Below are positions 1 to 4,764 of a DNA stretch of 6,759 nucleotides, piece after piece (positions within the stretch are counted from its first letter, which is position 1; each line of letters starts with the position of its first letter). The position numbers and the translations under genes were made by a program. The stretch is from contig JAVZHJ010000036.1 in NCBI GenBank assembly GCA_038998365.1, positions 1 to 6,759 on the forward strand, given 5' to 3'. The notes beneath the pieces were generated by a model, which made no database searches, was not told the DNA's origin, and saw only the letters and a program-made list of their open reading frames with translations. The stretch is from JAVZGQ01 sp038998365. Lineage in GTDB: Archaea; Aenigmatarchaeota; Aenigmatarchaeia; CG10238-14; SCSR01.

Positions 1-329
1 GCTGAATTAGAATCAAGACCAGCAGCATAAGTTCCCGTGTGGACTATGTCCGTCTTTTGCGTCCAAGTACCTGATGGTTCCACAGTCCAGTTTGTTGTTA
101 TGTCAACTTCAAAACCGTCATCAAAAATAGTCACATTTTCATTAATAGGATCAGGGAAAGCAAATACCATAAAAGGCAAATTTTCTTTGGGAATCAAAGA
201 TAAAAATAAAACAAAGATTAAAGGGGAGATTGAAGCTAACAAACTAATTTTTGCTGTAGATTTTTTAAAAGATTGGGAAATAAATTTTAAGTTAAGGTGG
301 GATTTAAACTCTTCTTTAAAAAATATCAT
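1..329 (-). CDS. Exported beta-rich protein, N-terminal part (cut by window edge)
   Basis: The gene starts at the ATG at 329-327 and reads open for 109 codons to the left edge, so only its N-terminus is visible. In this frame an upstream stop lies at 353-351, with no other start between. The protein begins with a Lys-rich cytoplasmic stretch (residues 1-27), then a hydrophobic segment (about 28-46) and a Pro/Phe-rich stretch ending VFA at 55-57, a possible signal-peptidase site. After it come Asp/Gly/Thr/Trp-rich beta-strand residues (about 66-109), including FDDGFE (69-74), two spaced Trp (81, 89) and HTGTYAAGL (97-105). That pattern is common at the start of jelly-roll or concanavalin-like extracellular domains. 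I infer a secreted or membrane-anchored surface protein; the family cannot be named. An AT-rich TATA-like tract near 353-361 would fit a leaderless transcript. The plus-strand frame at 37-354 over the same DNA looks like a shadow. Confidence 0.75.
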   Translation of the reverse strand, partial: MIFFKEEFKSHLNLKFISQSFKKSTAKISLLASISPLIFVLFLSLIPKENLPFMVFAFPDPINENVTIFDDGFEVDITTNWTVEPSGTWTQKTDIVHTGTYAAGLDSNS

Positions 330-371
330 TATAATTATTTTGACTAAAGGCTAAATTAAAATCTTTTATTT

Positions 372-1439
372 TTAAATCAATTCCAATATTTTCGAAGCAT
401 CAGCCTCTTCCAGCAAGAATTCATTTCCCCTCTTCTTAAATCTTTCTAAAGTCTTTTCCACGCTTGCATCTTCAGGTTCAAATTTTTTCAATTCCTTCAA
501 TTGCAAAGGCAAAGATATTAAGCCTGTCTTGGAGTGCACACCATAAGGGCTTCTCACCAAGCCTAAAGGCTTCATGCTTGAAGGATCAAGCAAAATCTTG
601 TCTTCCCTTTCTTCTTTTGCCAGAGTTTCGGAAGTTGTTATTCCCGGCAATTCTTTATCAACTTCTTTTTGAATCAGCCTAACAAAATCTGCAAAAAGGG
701 AAAAATAATTCTTCTCCCTCTTGCTTTCTCCTCTCAAAACCAAAGGCTGATAGTTTGTTGGCATTTCAAAATCTTTTACTAAAGACCAAATTTGAAAGCC
801 TCTGCTCCCGCTAAACTTCATGGCAGGCTTAAGCTTAAGTCTTTCAAAAATTTTGTATGTAACTTCAGCCACTTCTTTTGTTTGCTCCCAAGAAACTTTT
901 GGTCCAGGATCAATGTCAACAACAAGCCAATCAGGTCTTTCTTTGCCTATTCTGTGCACACAAGGAATCACATCAATGTAATGAATGTTAACAAAAAACA
1001 GCAAATCTTTTGGCGAGCGTAAAACAATTTTCTTACCTTTAAAATCCCTCCTAAAAAACCGTTTCTCGGTGAATAATGCGTAAAATCCTACGTAGCGATC
1101 TTTACAAAATTCAAAAACAGTTTCAGCAACATTTGGATAATACTGCTTAGCTTTGTAAACAATTAGCCAAGGTTGGTTAACTTTTTTTAGTTCATCTTCA
1201 ATTTTTGGCAAAATTTTAGCAAAATATTCTTTTCCTTCTTGAGTTACACCATACAAACCTTTAACTTCTTCTAAAAAACCTTTTTGAATCAAATTATTCA
1301 AAATCTTTTCAATTTCTTCTTCTGAAGAAATTTTCAAATCTCTAGAGAGCTTTTCTTTCACATGCTTAAAATCAACCCTTTTGCCTACACCTTTCATGGA
1401 AAACATCAAAAGGAGATAATCTTCCGGCTTAGCTACCAT
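372..1439 (-). CDS. Archaeo-eukaryotic primase/polymerase (LigD-polymerase/PriS-like) with N-terminal winged helix
   Basis: A 355-residue protein that likely makes or extends primers, or fills gaps in DNA repair. Residues 1-85 look like a winged helix-turn-helix. The catalytic part follows: a LigD-like segment (FVNIHYIDVIPCVHR, 149-163), PDWLVVDIDPGP (169-180) with the metal-binding pair D175/D177, FSGSRGFQIW (209-218), and KILLD (281-285) giving the third carboxylate D285. It ends with LVRSPYGVHSKTGL (294-307), which blends the PriS RxPxSLHxKTGL and LigD PYSxR motifs. The second AEP motif normally ends in His; here it is Gln216 (codon CAA), an unusual change at a nucleotide-contacting position. 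No zinc-knuckle Cys cluster is seen, unlike many PriS proteins. The overall resemblance is closer to the LigD polymerase domain, yet no ku or DNA ligase gene is in the window. The ATG at 1439 sits about 31 nt from a TATA box, fitting a very short leader. It is divergent from rtcB. Confidence 0.82.
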   Translation of the reverse strand: MVAKPEDYLLLMFSMKGVGKRVDFKHVKEKLSRDLKISSEEEIEKILNNLIQKGFLEEVKGLYGVTQEGKEYFAKILPKIEDELKKVNQPWLIVYKAKQYYPNVAETVFEFCKDRYVGFYALFTEKRFFRRDFKGKKIVLRSPKDLLFFVNIHYIDVIPCVHRIGKERPDWLVVDIDPGPKVSWEQTKEVAEVTYKIFERLKLKPAMKFSGSRGFQIWSLVKDFEMPTNYQPLVLRGESKREKNYFSLFADFVRLIQKEVDKELPGITTSETLAKEEREDKILLDPSSMKPLGLVRSPYGVHSKTGLISLPLQLKELKKFEPEDASVEKTLERFKKRGNEFLLEEADASKILELI

Positions 1440-1465
1440 AATTTAAGATTGGATTTAAATAAAGA

Positions 1466-1475
1466 TTTAAATATA
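1466..1475. promoter_or_regulatory. Bidirectional TATA box between the primase-like gene and rtcB
   Basis: TTTAAATATA on the plus strand reads TATATTTAAA on the minus strand. About 26 nt to the left lies a start near 1444, five bases before the primase-like ATG at 1439 (nearly leaderless). About 26 nt to the right lies a start near 1496, just before the GC-rich leader of rtcB at 1501. Placement on both sides fits archaeal TATA spacing. The assignment is by pattern only. Confidence 0.5.
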
Positions 1476-1500
1476 GAAACTTAATTAAAATTAGTCTTTA

Positions 1501-1561
1501 GCACGTGCTCACTGTAAATCAAGCAGAAATGGGCGCGTGCAGGCTTGTTCTGCATGCGTTT
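1501..1561 (+). promoter_or_regulatory. GC-rich foldable 5' leader of rtcB (possible riboregulator or small RNA)
   Basis: This stretch is clearly more GC-rich than its surroundings and lies between a TATA box and rtcB. Two exclusive folds share one strand. Bases 1533-1540 (GCGCGTGC) can pair with 1501-1508 (GCACGTGC), 8 bp with one G-U pair. Alternatively 1534-1540 pairs with 1552-1558 (GCATGCG), 7 bp with one G-U pair, extendable by three weak wobble pairs to 1531/1561, around an 11-nt loop. A leader of roughly 90 nt is long for an archaeal mRNA. Switching between folds could control rtcB, or the segment could be a separate small RNA. I recognise no riboswitch class, tRNA or C/D box motif in it. 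Its antisense also contains a 24-residue frame (1481-1555), for which there is no further support. Confidence 0.35.
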
Positions 1562-1590
1562 ATTAAGAATAAAGAGAAAAAATTTGAGAG

Positions 1591-3068
1591 GTGATTAAAA
1601 TAGGACTGAAAGAAAAATTGAGAAAAATTGGGCCTTGTATATGGGAATTGCCAAAAGAAGCTAAGCCAGGGATGAAAGTACCAGCATGGCTTTTCTTGTC
1701 AGAGAAGCTTTTGAAAGAAGTGGAGGAAGGAGCGATAGAGCAAGCAGCTAACGTTGCTTTTCTACCAGGAATTTACAAACATAGCATAGCACTCCCTGAT
1801 ATGCATTTTGGATATGGATAGAAGCTTAGCTTCCCAGAATTCCGATAGGGGGAGTAGCGGCATTAGACTACAAAGAAGGGGGCTTGAGCCCTGGTGGCAT
1901 CGGCTTCGACATCAATTGTGGTGTTCGCTTACTTAGGACAAACTTAACAGTAGATCAAATTAGACCAAAGCTTAAAGAGCTGTTAGAATCAATTTTCCAG
2001 AATGTCCCAAGCGGAGTGGGTGAAGTAGGAAAAATAAAGCTTAGCTTTTCTGAGCTAGATGAAGTTTTGGTTAAAGGGGCAAGATGGGCTGTTGAGCATG
2101 GCTACGGAACTGAAAAAGATTTAGAACATTTGGAAGAACAAGGCTGTATGAAAGGTGCAAACCCAGAAAAAGTTTCTAATGAAGCTAAAAAAAGAGGTGC
2201 TCCACAGCTTGGCACTTTAGGAGCAGGCAATCATTTCCTTGAAATTCAAGTTGTGAACAAAATTTTCTTGCCAGAAATAGCGAAAGTTTTTGGAATCGAA
2301 AGAGAAGGACAAGTTTGTGTGATGATACACACAGGCAGCAGAGGACTTGGTCATCAAGTCTGTACAGATTACTTAAGAATTTTGGAATCAAGGTTTAGAG
2401 ATGAGTTAAGAAAGCTTCCAGATCGCGAGCTGGTTTATGCTCCTGCCGGAACTCAAGAATGTGAAGATTACTTTTCAGCTATGGCTTGTGCTGCAAATTA
2501 TGCCTGGACCAACAGACAAATGATAATGCATTGGGTTAGAGAAAGCTTTGTTAAAGTTTTGGGAATGAAATTGGAGGATATTGGTTTAGAAGTTGTTTAT
2601 GATGTTGCTCATAACATTGCTAAAATTGAAGAGCACGAAATTGATGGAAGAAAAGTGAAAGTTTTTGTTCATAGAAAAGGGGCTACAAGAGCATTTCCAC
2701 CAGGACATCCAGAAATACCAAAAGATCATCAGAAAGTCGGCCAATGCGTGCTCATACCAGCTAGCATGGCAACACCAAGCTACATTTTGGTTGGTGCGGA
2801 AACTGCTAAAGAGACTTTCTATTCCACTGCTCACGGTTCTGGTAGAGTACAATCTAGAACAAAAGCGCTCAAGCAAGTAAGGGGAGAGGAAGTTTTAAGA
2901 CAGCTTAGCCAAAAAGGGATACTAGCTAAAGCTGCTAGTATGAAAGTTCTGGCTGAAGAAAGACCAGAAGCTTACAAAATGTCCACAGAAGTTGTGAGAG
3001 CAACGGAAGAAGCTGGTATAAGCAAACGTGTTGTAGAATTATGGCCATTAGCAGTAATGAAAGGATGA
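1591..3068 (+). CDS. rtcB: RtcB, tRNA-splicing RNA ligase, reading frame interrupted by a 20-nt intron-like insert
   Basis: RtcB joins RNA 2',3'-cyclic phosphate (or 3'-phosphate) to 5'-OH ends using GTP and Mn2+, sealing tRNA exons after the splicing endonuclease. The frame from GTG 1591 stops at TAG 1819-1821, in the middle of the conserved GYGFPIGG motif; the rest continues in another frame. Joining 1591-1819 to 1840-3068 gives 485 residues, the usual archaeal length, and restores GYG-F77-PIGG. In that numbering the metal and catalytic residues are all present: D100, N102 and C103 (FDINCGVR), N207/H208/E211 (GAGNHFLEI), H240 (IHTGSRGLGHQ), H334 (DVAHNIAKIEEH), the guanylylated H408 (STAHGSGR) and the C-terminal K484. 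A second-half-only product would lack the N-terminus, so this is not two genes. The start is uncertain: the GTG lies inside a GAGGTGA ribosome site, and other genes here start 4-8 nt after such a site. The window also encodes its activator, archease. Confidence 0.93.
1820..1839 (+). other. Candidate archaeal BHB intron (20 nt) inside rtcB
   Basis: Removing exactly these 20 nt joins GGA-T to TT-CCG-ATA, restoring Phe in GYGFPIGG and the frame; the in-frame TAG at 1819-1821 disappears. The surrounding RNA folds as a bulge-helix-bulge. The outer helix is 1808-1812 with 1841-1845 (5 pairs, one G-U). The central helix is 1815-1817 with 1834-1836, plus an A1814/G1837 mismatch. The inner stem is 1821-1825 with 1829-1833 (GAAGC/GCTTC, loop TTA). 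The 5' bulge is A1818-T1819-A1820 and the 3' bulge A1838-A1839-T1840. The archaeal endonuclease rule, cutting after the second bulge base, gives precisely the two boundaries needed. Protein-coding BHB introns are known from cbf5 of Crenarchaeota; one in rtcB would be a substrate of the enzyme it encodes. The alternatives are a pseudogene, ribosomal bypassing or an assembly error. Confidence 0.8.
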
Positions 3069-3070
3069 TT

Positions 3071-3099
3071 AAATTTTTAATTTGGAAAATTAAAAATTT
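3071..3099 (+). repeat. Perfect 13-bp AT inverted repeat between rtcB and sod
   Basis: AAATTTTTAATTT (3071-3083) and AAATTAAAAATTT (3087-3099) are exact reverse complements separated by GGA. The repeat begins two bases after the rtcB stop codon. It could end or protect the rtcB transcript. Its arms also resemble TATA elements: the left one predicts a start near 3103, which would leave a 22-nt leader with a ribosome site for sod. A 10-nt direct repeat AATTTGGAAA (3079-3088 and 3095-3104) overlaps it. Confidence 0.55.
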
Positions 3100-3124
3100 G
3101 GAAACAATATAATGAGTGATAAAC

Positions 3125-3730
3125 ATGATGTTTGAACCAAAAAACTTTGGTCATTTACTTGGAATAAAAGGATTTAGCGATCAACTGCTGAAAAATCATT
3201 TTGCCCTATATCAAGGCTATGTTACAAATTTTAACAAATTGAATGAAATATTGGTTAATATGGAAAAAGAAGGAAGATTAGGAACCCCGGAATATGCAGA
3301 ATTGAAGAGAAGATGGGGCTGGGAATTTAATGGTGTAAGGCTTCACGAGTTTTATTTTGAAAATATGACAAAAGAGCCTAAAGAAATTGATAAAAACTCT
3401 GAATTATTTAAAAAAATTGTTGCCGAATTTGGGTCTTACGAGATATGGGAAAAAGATTTCAAATCATTAGGAGCAATTCGTGGAATCGGCTGGGTAGTTC
3501 TTTATTATGATCCAGTAACAGAACGGCTTTTCAACGTCTGGATAAATGAACATGATGTAGGTCATTTTTCTGGAGCAGTACCACTTCTAGTAATGGATGT
3601 GTTTGAACATGCATATATGCTAGACTACGGTTTGAAGCGTGCAGATTATATTGAAGCATTCTTTAAGGCAATTGACTGGGAAGTTGTTACAAAGAGATTT
3701 AAAGAAAGTGTTCAAAAATTACCTAAATGA
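3125..3730 (+). CDS. sod: Fe/Mn-family superoxide dismutase
   Basis: A cytoplasmic enzyme of 201 residues that converts superoxide to oxygen and hydrogen peroxide. Likely metal ligands are H25 (NHFALYQGYV, 24-33), H74 (LHEFYF, 73-78), and D158 and H162 in MDVFEHAYMLDYG (157-169). GIGWVVLYYD (120-129) matches the conserved Gly-Trp strand, and KRADYIEAFF plus IDW near the end are typical of the family. The first ligand region is one residue shorter than the classic HxxxHHxxYV segment and lacks its extra His residues, so metal choice and activity are less certain. I chose ATG 3125 over the GTG at 3116 because GAGTGAT (3114-3120) then sits as a ribosome site four bases upstream; ATG 3128 is also possible. 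Its 3' end overlaps the convergent zinc-ribbon gene by 12 nt, and a half-ferritin gene follows, forming an oxidative-stress group. Confidence 0.9.
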   Translation: MMFEPKNFGHLLGIKGFSDQLLKNHFALYQGYVTNFNKLNEILVNMEKEGRLGTPEYAELKRRWGWEFNGVRLHEFYFENMTKEPKEIDKNSELFKKIVAEFGSYEIWEKDFKSLGAIRGIGWVVLYYDPVTERLFNVWINEHDVGHFSGAVPLLVMDVFEHAYMLDYGLKRADYIEAFFKAIDWEVVTKRFKESVQKLPK

Positions 3731-3856
3731 ACTTTTTACTTCTTTTTTTGGTTTTTCTGAATGATATTCGCACTCATAACAAACCCATTCATCTAAAATC
3801 TTCTGCAAGCTTTTGTTTCCACAATTTGGACATTTTCTTGCTTTAGCTTTACTCAT
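3719..3856 (-). CDS. Small zinc-ribbon protein (45 residues)
   Basis: This short minus-strand gene begins at ATG 3856-3854 and stops with TAA at 3721-3719. The product has two clean metal-binding knuckles, CPNC (C9, C12) and CYEC (C26, C29), separated by 13 residues, with Trp24 just before the second: the shape of a rubredoxin-like or TFIIB-like zinc ribbon. The N-terminus is basic (KAKARK) and the tail is Lys/Glu-rich (KPKKEVKSSFR), which would suit RNA, DNA or protein contact. The specific role is unknown. It converges on sod, overlapping its last 12 nt, and diverges from the half-ferritin gene. No ribosome site precedes it, suggesting a leaderless message. Four correctly spaced Cys in 45 residues are hard to explain by chance. 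Confidence 0.75.
   Translation of the reverse strand: MSKAKARKCPNCGNKSLQKILDEWVCYECEYHSEKPKKEVKSSFR
3731..3757 (+). terminator. U-rich terminator tract after sod
   Basis: Immediately after the sod stop codon the plus strand holds runs of five, seven and five T separated by short gaps. Archaeal termination relies on such U tracts rather than on hairpins. The same bases encode the Lys/Glu tail of the minus-strand zinc-ribbon gene, which partly explains the T content, so the call is moderate. Confidence 0.45.
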
Positions 3857-3858
3857 AA

Positions 3859-3894
3859 TTTTAAATATACTTAAAGAAAATTAATTGTAGGTGA
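3859..3894 (+). promoter_or_regulatory. TATA box and ribosome site for the half-ferritin gene
   Basis: TTTTAAATATAC (3859-3870) is a good archaeal TATA element and predicts a start near 3890. AGGTGA (3889-3894) then lies four bases before ATG 3899 and sets that start. The GGTGA-plus-short-spacer pattern recurs in the window (before 4849 and 6678) and guides start choice elsewhere. Confidence 0.55.
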
Positions 3895-3898
3895 AAAA

Positions 3899-4177
3899 AT
3901 GCTTTCTCAAATACCTTTCAAGCTTGAGAAATTGAATAAAGAAGAGCTGGACAAACAAATAGCAAGGGTAGGAATGATAGCTGAACTAGATGCTGTGAGC
4001 TTGTACGAGCAACTAGCAGCAGCAACAGAAAATCAAAAATTGAAGAAAGTTTTGCTTGATATAGCAAAAGAAGAGAAGACTCATGTCGGTGAATTCCAAG
4101 CTTTGCTTTTGGAAATTGACAAAGAGCAGGAAGAAGAGCTGAAGAAAGGGAAAGAAGAAGTGGAAGAGTTAAGCTAA
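3899..4177 (+). CDS. Half-ferritin of the encapsulated-ferritin (EncFtn)-like family
   Basis: A 92-residue, two-helix protein that probably binds and oxidises ferrous iron at a dimer interface. ELDAVSLYEQL (29-39) and KEEKTHVGEF (57-66) align without gaps to the ferroxidase helices of Rhodospirillum rubrum EncFtn as I remember it. E29, Y36, E59 and H62 fall at the spacing of its E32, Y39, E62 and H65, and KLKKVL (47-52) matches the linking ELKAVL. A full ferritin has four such helices, so two copies must pair. EncFtn normally carries a C-terminal encapsulin-targeting tail; here the end is an acidic Lys/Glu helix (75-92), no such tail is visible, and no encapsulin gene lies in the window. It may act outside a shell, or its shell may be encoded elsewhere. 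It lies next to sod, fitting iron and oxygen defence. Its stop codon overlaps the archease stop by three bases (convergent). Confidence 0.75.
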   Translation: MLSQIPFKLEKLNKEELDKQIARVGMIAELDAVSLYEQLAAATENQKLKKVLLDIAKEEKTHVGEFQALLLEIDKEQEEELKKGKEEVEELS

Positions 4178-4593
4178 ATATCCAAAATAACTCTAGCCCC
4201 CCAAACTTTATTCTTTTTTATTTCCATTTTGTGGTAAGTACAAGCTTTAACATGAGTTCTTGTTTCATGTTTACTTCTATCTATAGCTTCACCTTTACAA
4301 ACTGCCTTAAGCTTTAAATTTTTTTCATCAATTTCAACATCAAATTGAGAAAAAGCTAAATTTTCTGAATCAACAAAAACAAGCAGTTCATTCAACCAAT
4401 TGAACATTAAAGATTGCAAATCTTCACCCTCAGCTTCAACTTTCCTCTCTTCCTTAGGCTTAATTTGCTTTGTGTTGATAATAACTTCAAACATCGCTAA
4501 AGCCGCATTTGCAAAAAGTTCATTCAAGCTCTTGCCATAAGCTTCAAAAGCCACATCGCTTGTTGTTATATCAACAAACCTAAATTTCTTCAT
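4174..4593 (-). CDS. Archease, RtcB activator
   Basis: Archease speeds RtcB guanylylation and lets the ligase turn over many times. The 139 residues show the family order: an N-terminal TTSDVAFEAYG (10-20) in place of the usual HTADxxxxxxG, EGEDLQSLMFNWLNELL (55-71), VKACTYH (115-121), and a C-terminal Asp-hydrophobic pair (D138-I139). The family's His before Thr is Thr10 here; the acidic D13 and the C-terminal Asp are kept. I chose ATG 4593 because a TATA box centred near 4627 predicts transcription from about 4600, leaving a very short leader. The upstream TTG at 4617 would lie before the transcript start and is rejected. Its partner rtcB is encoded about 1.1 kb away on the other strand, separated by the oxidative-stress genes, so the two are not in one operon. 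It diverges from the BHB RNA at 4652. Confidence 0.93.
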   Translation of the reverse strand: MKKFRFVDITTSDVAFEAYGKSLNELFANAALAMFEVIINTKQIKPKEERKVEAEGEDLQSLMFNWLNELLVFVDSENLAFSQFDVEIDEKNLKLKAVCKGEAIDRSKHETRTHVKACTYHKMEIKKNKVWGARVILDI

Positions 4594-4623
4594 AATATTC
4601 TTTTTCTCTTCAACCAAAAAGTA

Positions 4624-4631
4624 TTTATAAA
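4624..4631. promoter_or_regulatory. Palindromic TATA box shared by archease and the BHB RNA
   Basis: TTTATAAA is its own reverse complement. Measured about 26 nt to the left it gives a start near 4600, seven bases before the archease ATG at 4593. Measured about 25 nt to the right it gives a start near 4652-4653, exactly the first base of the outer helix of the RNA. The fit in both directions makes a shared promoter likely, although no strand-specific BRE is obvious. Confidence 0.55.
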
Positions 4632-4651
4632 CTGCTTTTCAATTCTAAATT

Positions 4652-4744
4652 AGTTGGGGAGGTTGTTTAGGTAAAGTAGCGATAAGCTACTAAACGTTCA
4701 AGACTCAAAAAGTCGAGAACTAAACCTAAACCTCAAACCCAACT
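4652..4744 (+). ncRNA. Stand-alone small RNA closed by a canonical bulge-helix-bulge
   Basis: The ends pair as an outer helix (4652-4658 with 4738-4744, 7 bp), a 3-nt bulge AAA (4735-4737), a 4-bp central helix (4659-4662 with 4731-4734, GAGG/CCTC), a 3-nt bulge TTG (4663-4665) and an inner helix (4666-4672 with 4724-4730, 7 bp). All 18 pairs are Watson-Crick. Bulge order and sizes are those of the archaeal splicing motif. Cutting after the second base of each bulge would free 4665-4736 (72 nt) and leave ends that join into a hairpin with a 7-nt loop. Inside are two hairpins: 4675-4680 with 4686-4691 (loop GATAA), and 4696-4699 with 4717-4720 continued by 4702-4705 with 4711-4714. They make a three-way junction. 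A TATA box sits 25 nt upstream and a T run follows. It is not a tRNA (no T or D arm), and no C/D or H/ACA motif is evident. The released RNA may be circularised by RtcB; its function is unknown. Confidence 0.7.
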
Positions 4745-4753
4745 CTATTTTTC
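4745..4753 (+). terminator. U tract ending the BHB RNA
   Basis: CTATTTTTC follows the last paired base of the RNA directly. A short U run of this kind suits archaeal termination and would give a transcript of about 100 nt. No hairpin other than the BHB helix itself is needed. Confidence 0.4.
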
Positions 4754-4764
4754 TCAACCGAAAA

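Noticed and set aside
37..354. Plus-strand 105-codon frame
   Set aside because: The opposite strand encodes a signal-anchor plus beta-rich protein; the plus frame lacks a family pattern and a ribosome site.
1481..1555. 24-residue minus-strand frame in the rtcB leader
   Set aside because: It has no ribosome site or promoter of its own and lies across the GC-rich foldable segment, which explains the conservation-like composition better.
1816..1838. Translational bypassing in rtcB, like T4 gene 60 (take-off GGA followed by UAG and a hairpin)
   Set aside because: The resemblance is real, but landing would have to use AGA at 1836-1838 and would place Ile in the motif instead of the conserved Phe. 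The BHB cut sites give the exact family residue, so splicing is preferred; bypassing stays a fallback.
1820..1839. Intein at this rtcB site
   Set aside because: Inteins occur in some archaeal RtcB proteins, but 20 nt is far too short, is not a multiple of three, and has none of the splice-junction residues.
1822..2047. 11-mer AAGCTTAGCTT shared by the intron (1822-1832) and rtcB exon 2 (2037-2047)
   Set aside because: The second copy is explained by Lys-Leu-Ser-Phe codons and the word is nearly self-complementary; no mobile-element boundary or target duplication is visible.
1591..3068. rtcB as a pseudogene or two separate genes
   Set aside because: Every catalytic residue and the C-terminal Lys are intact over 485 codons, and no other damage is seen. 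A decayed gene would show more than one precise, foldable 20-nt insert.
4652..4744. tRNA or tRNA with intron
   Set aside because: At 93 nt with a 7-bp closing stem it invites the idea, but neither strand shows a T arm next to the acceptor stem, a D arm with GG, or a sensible anticodon arm.
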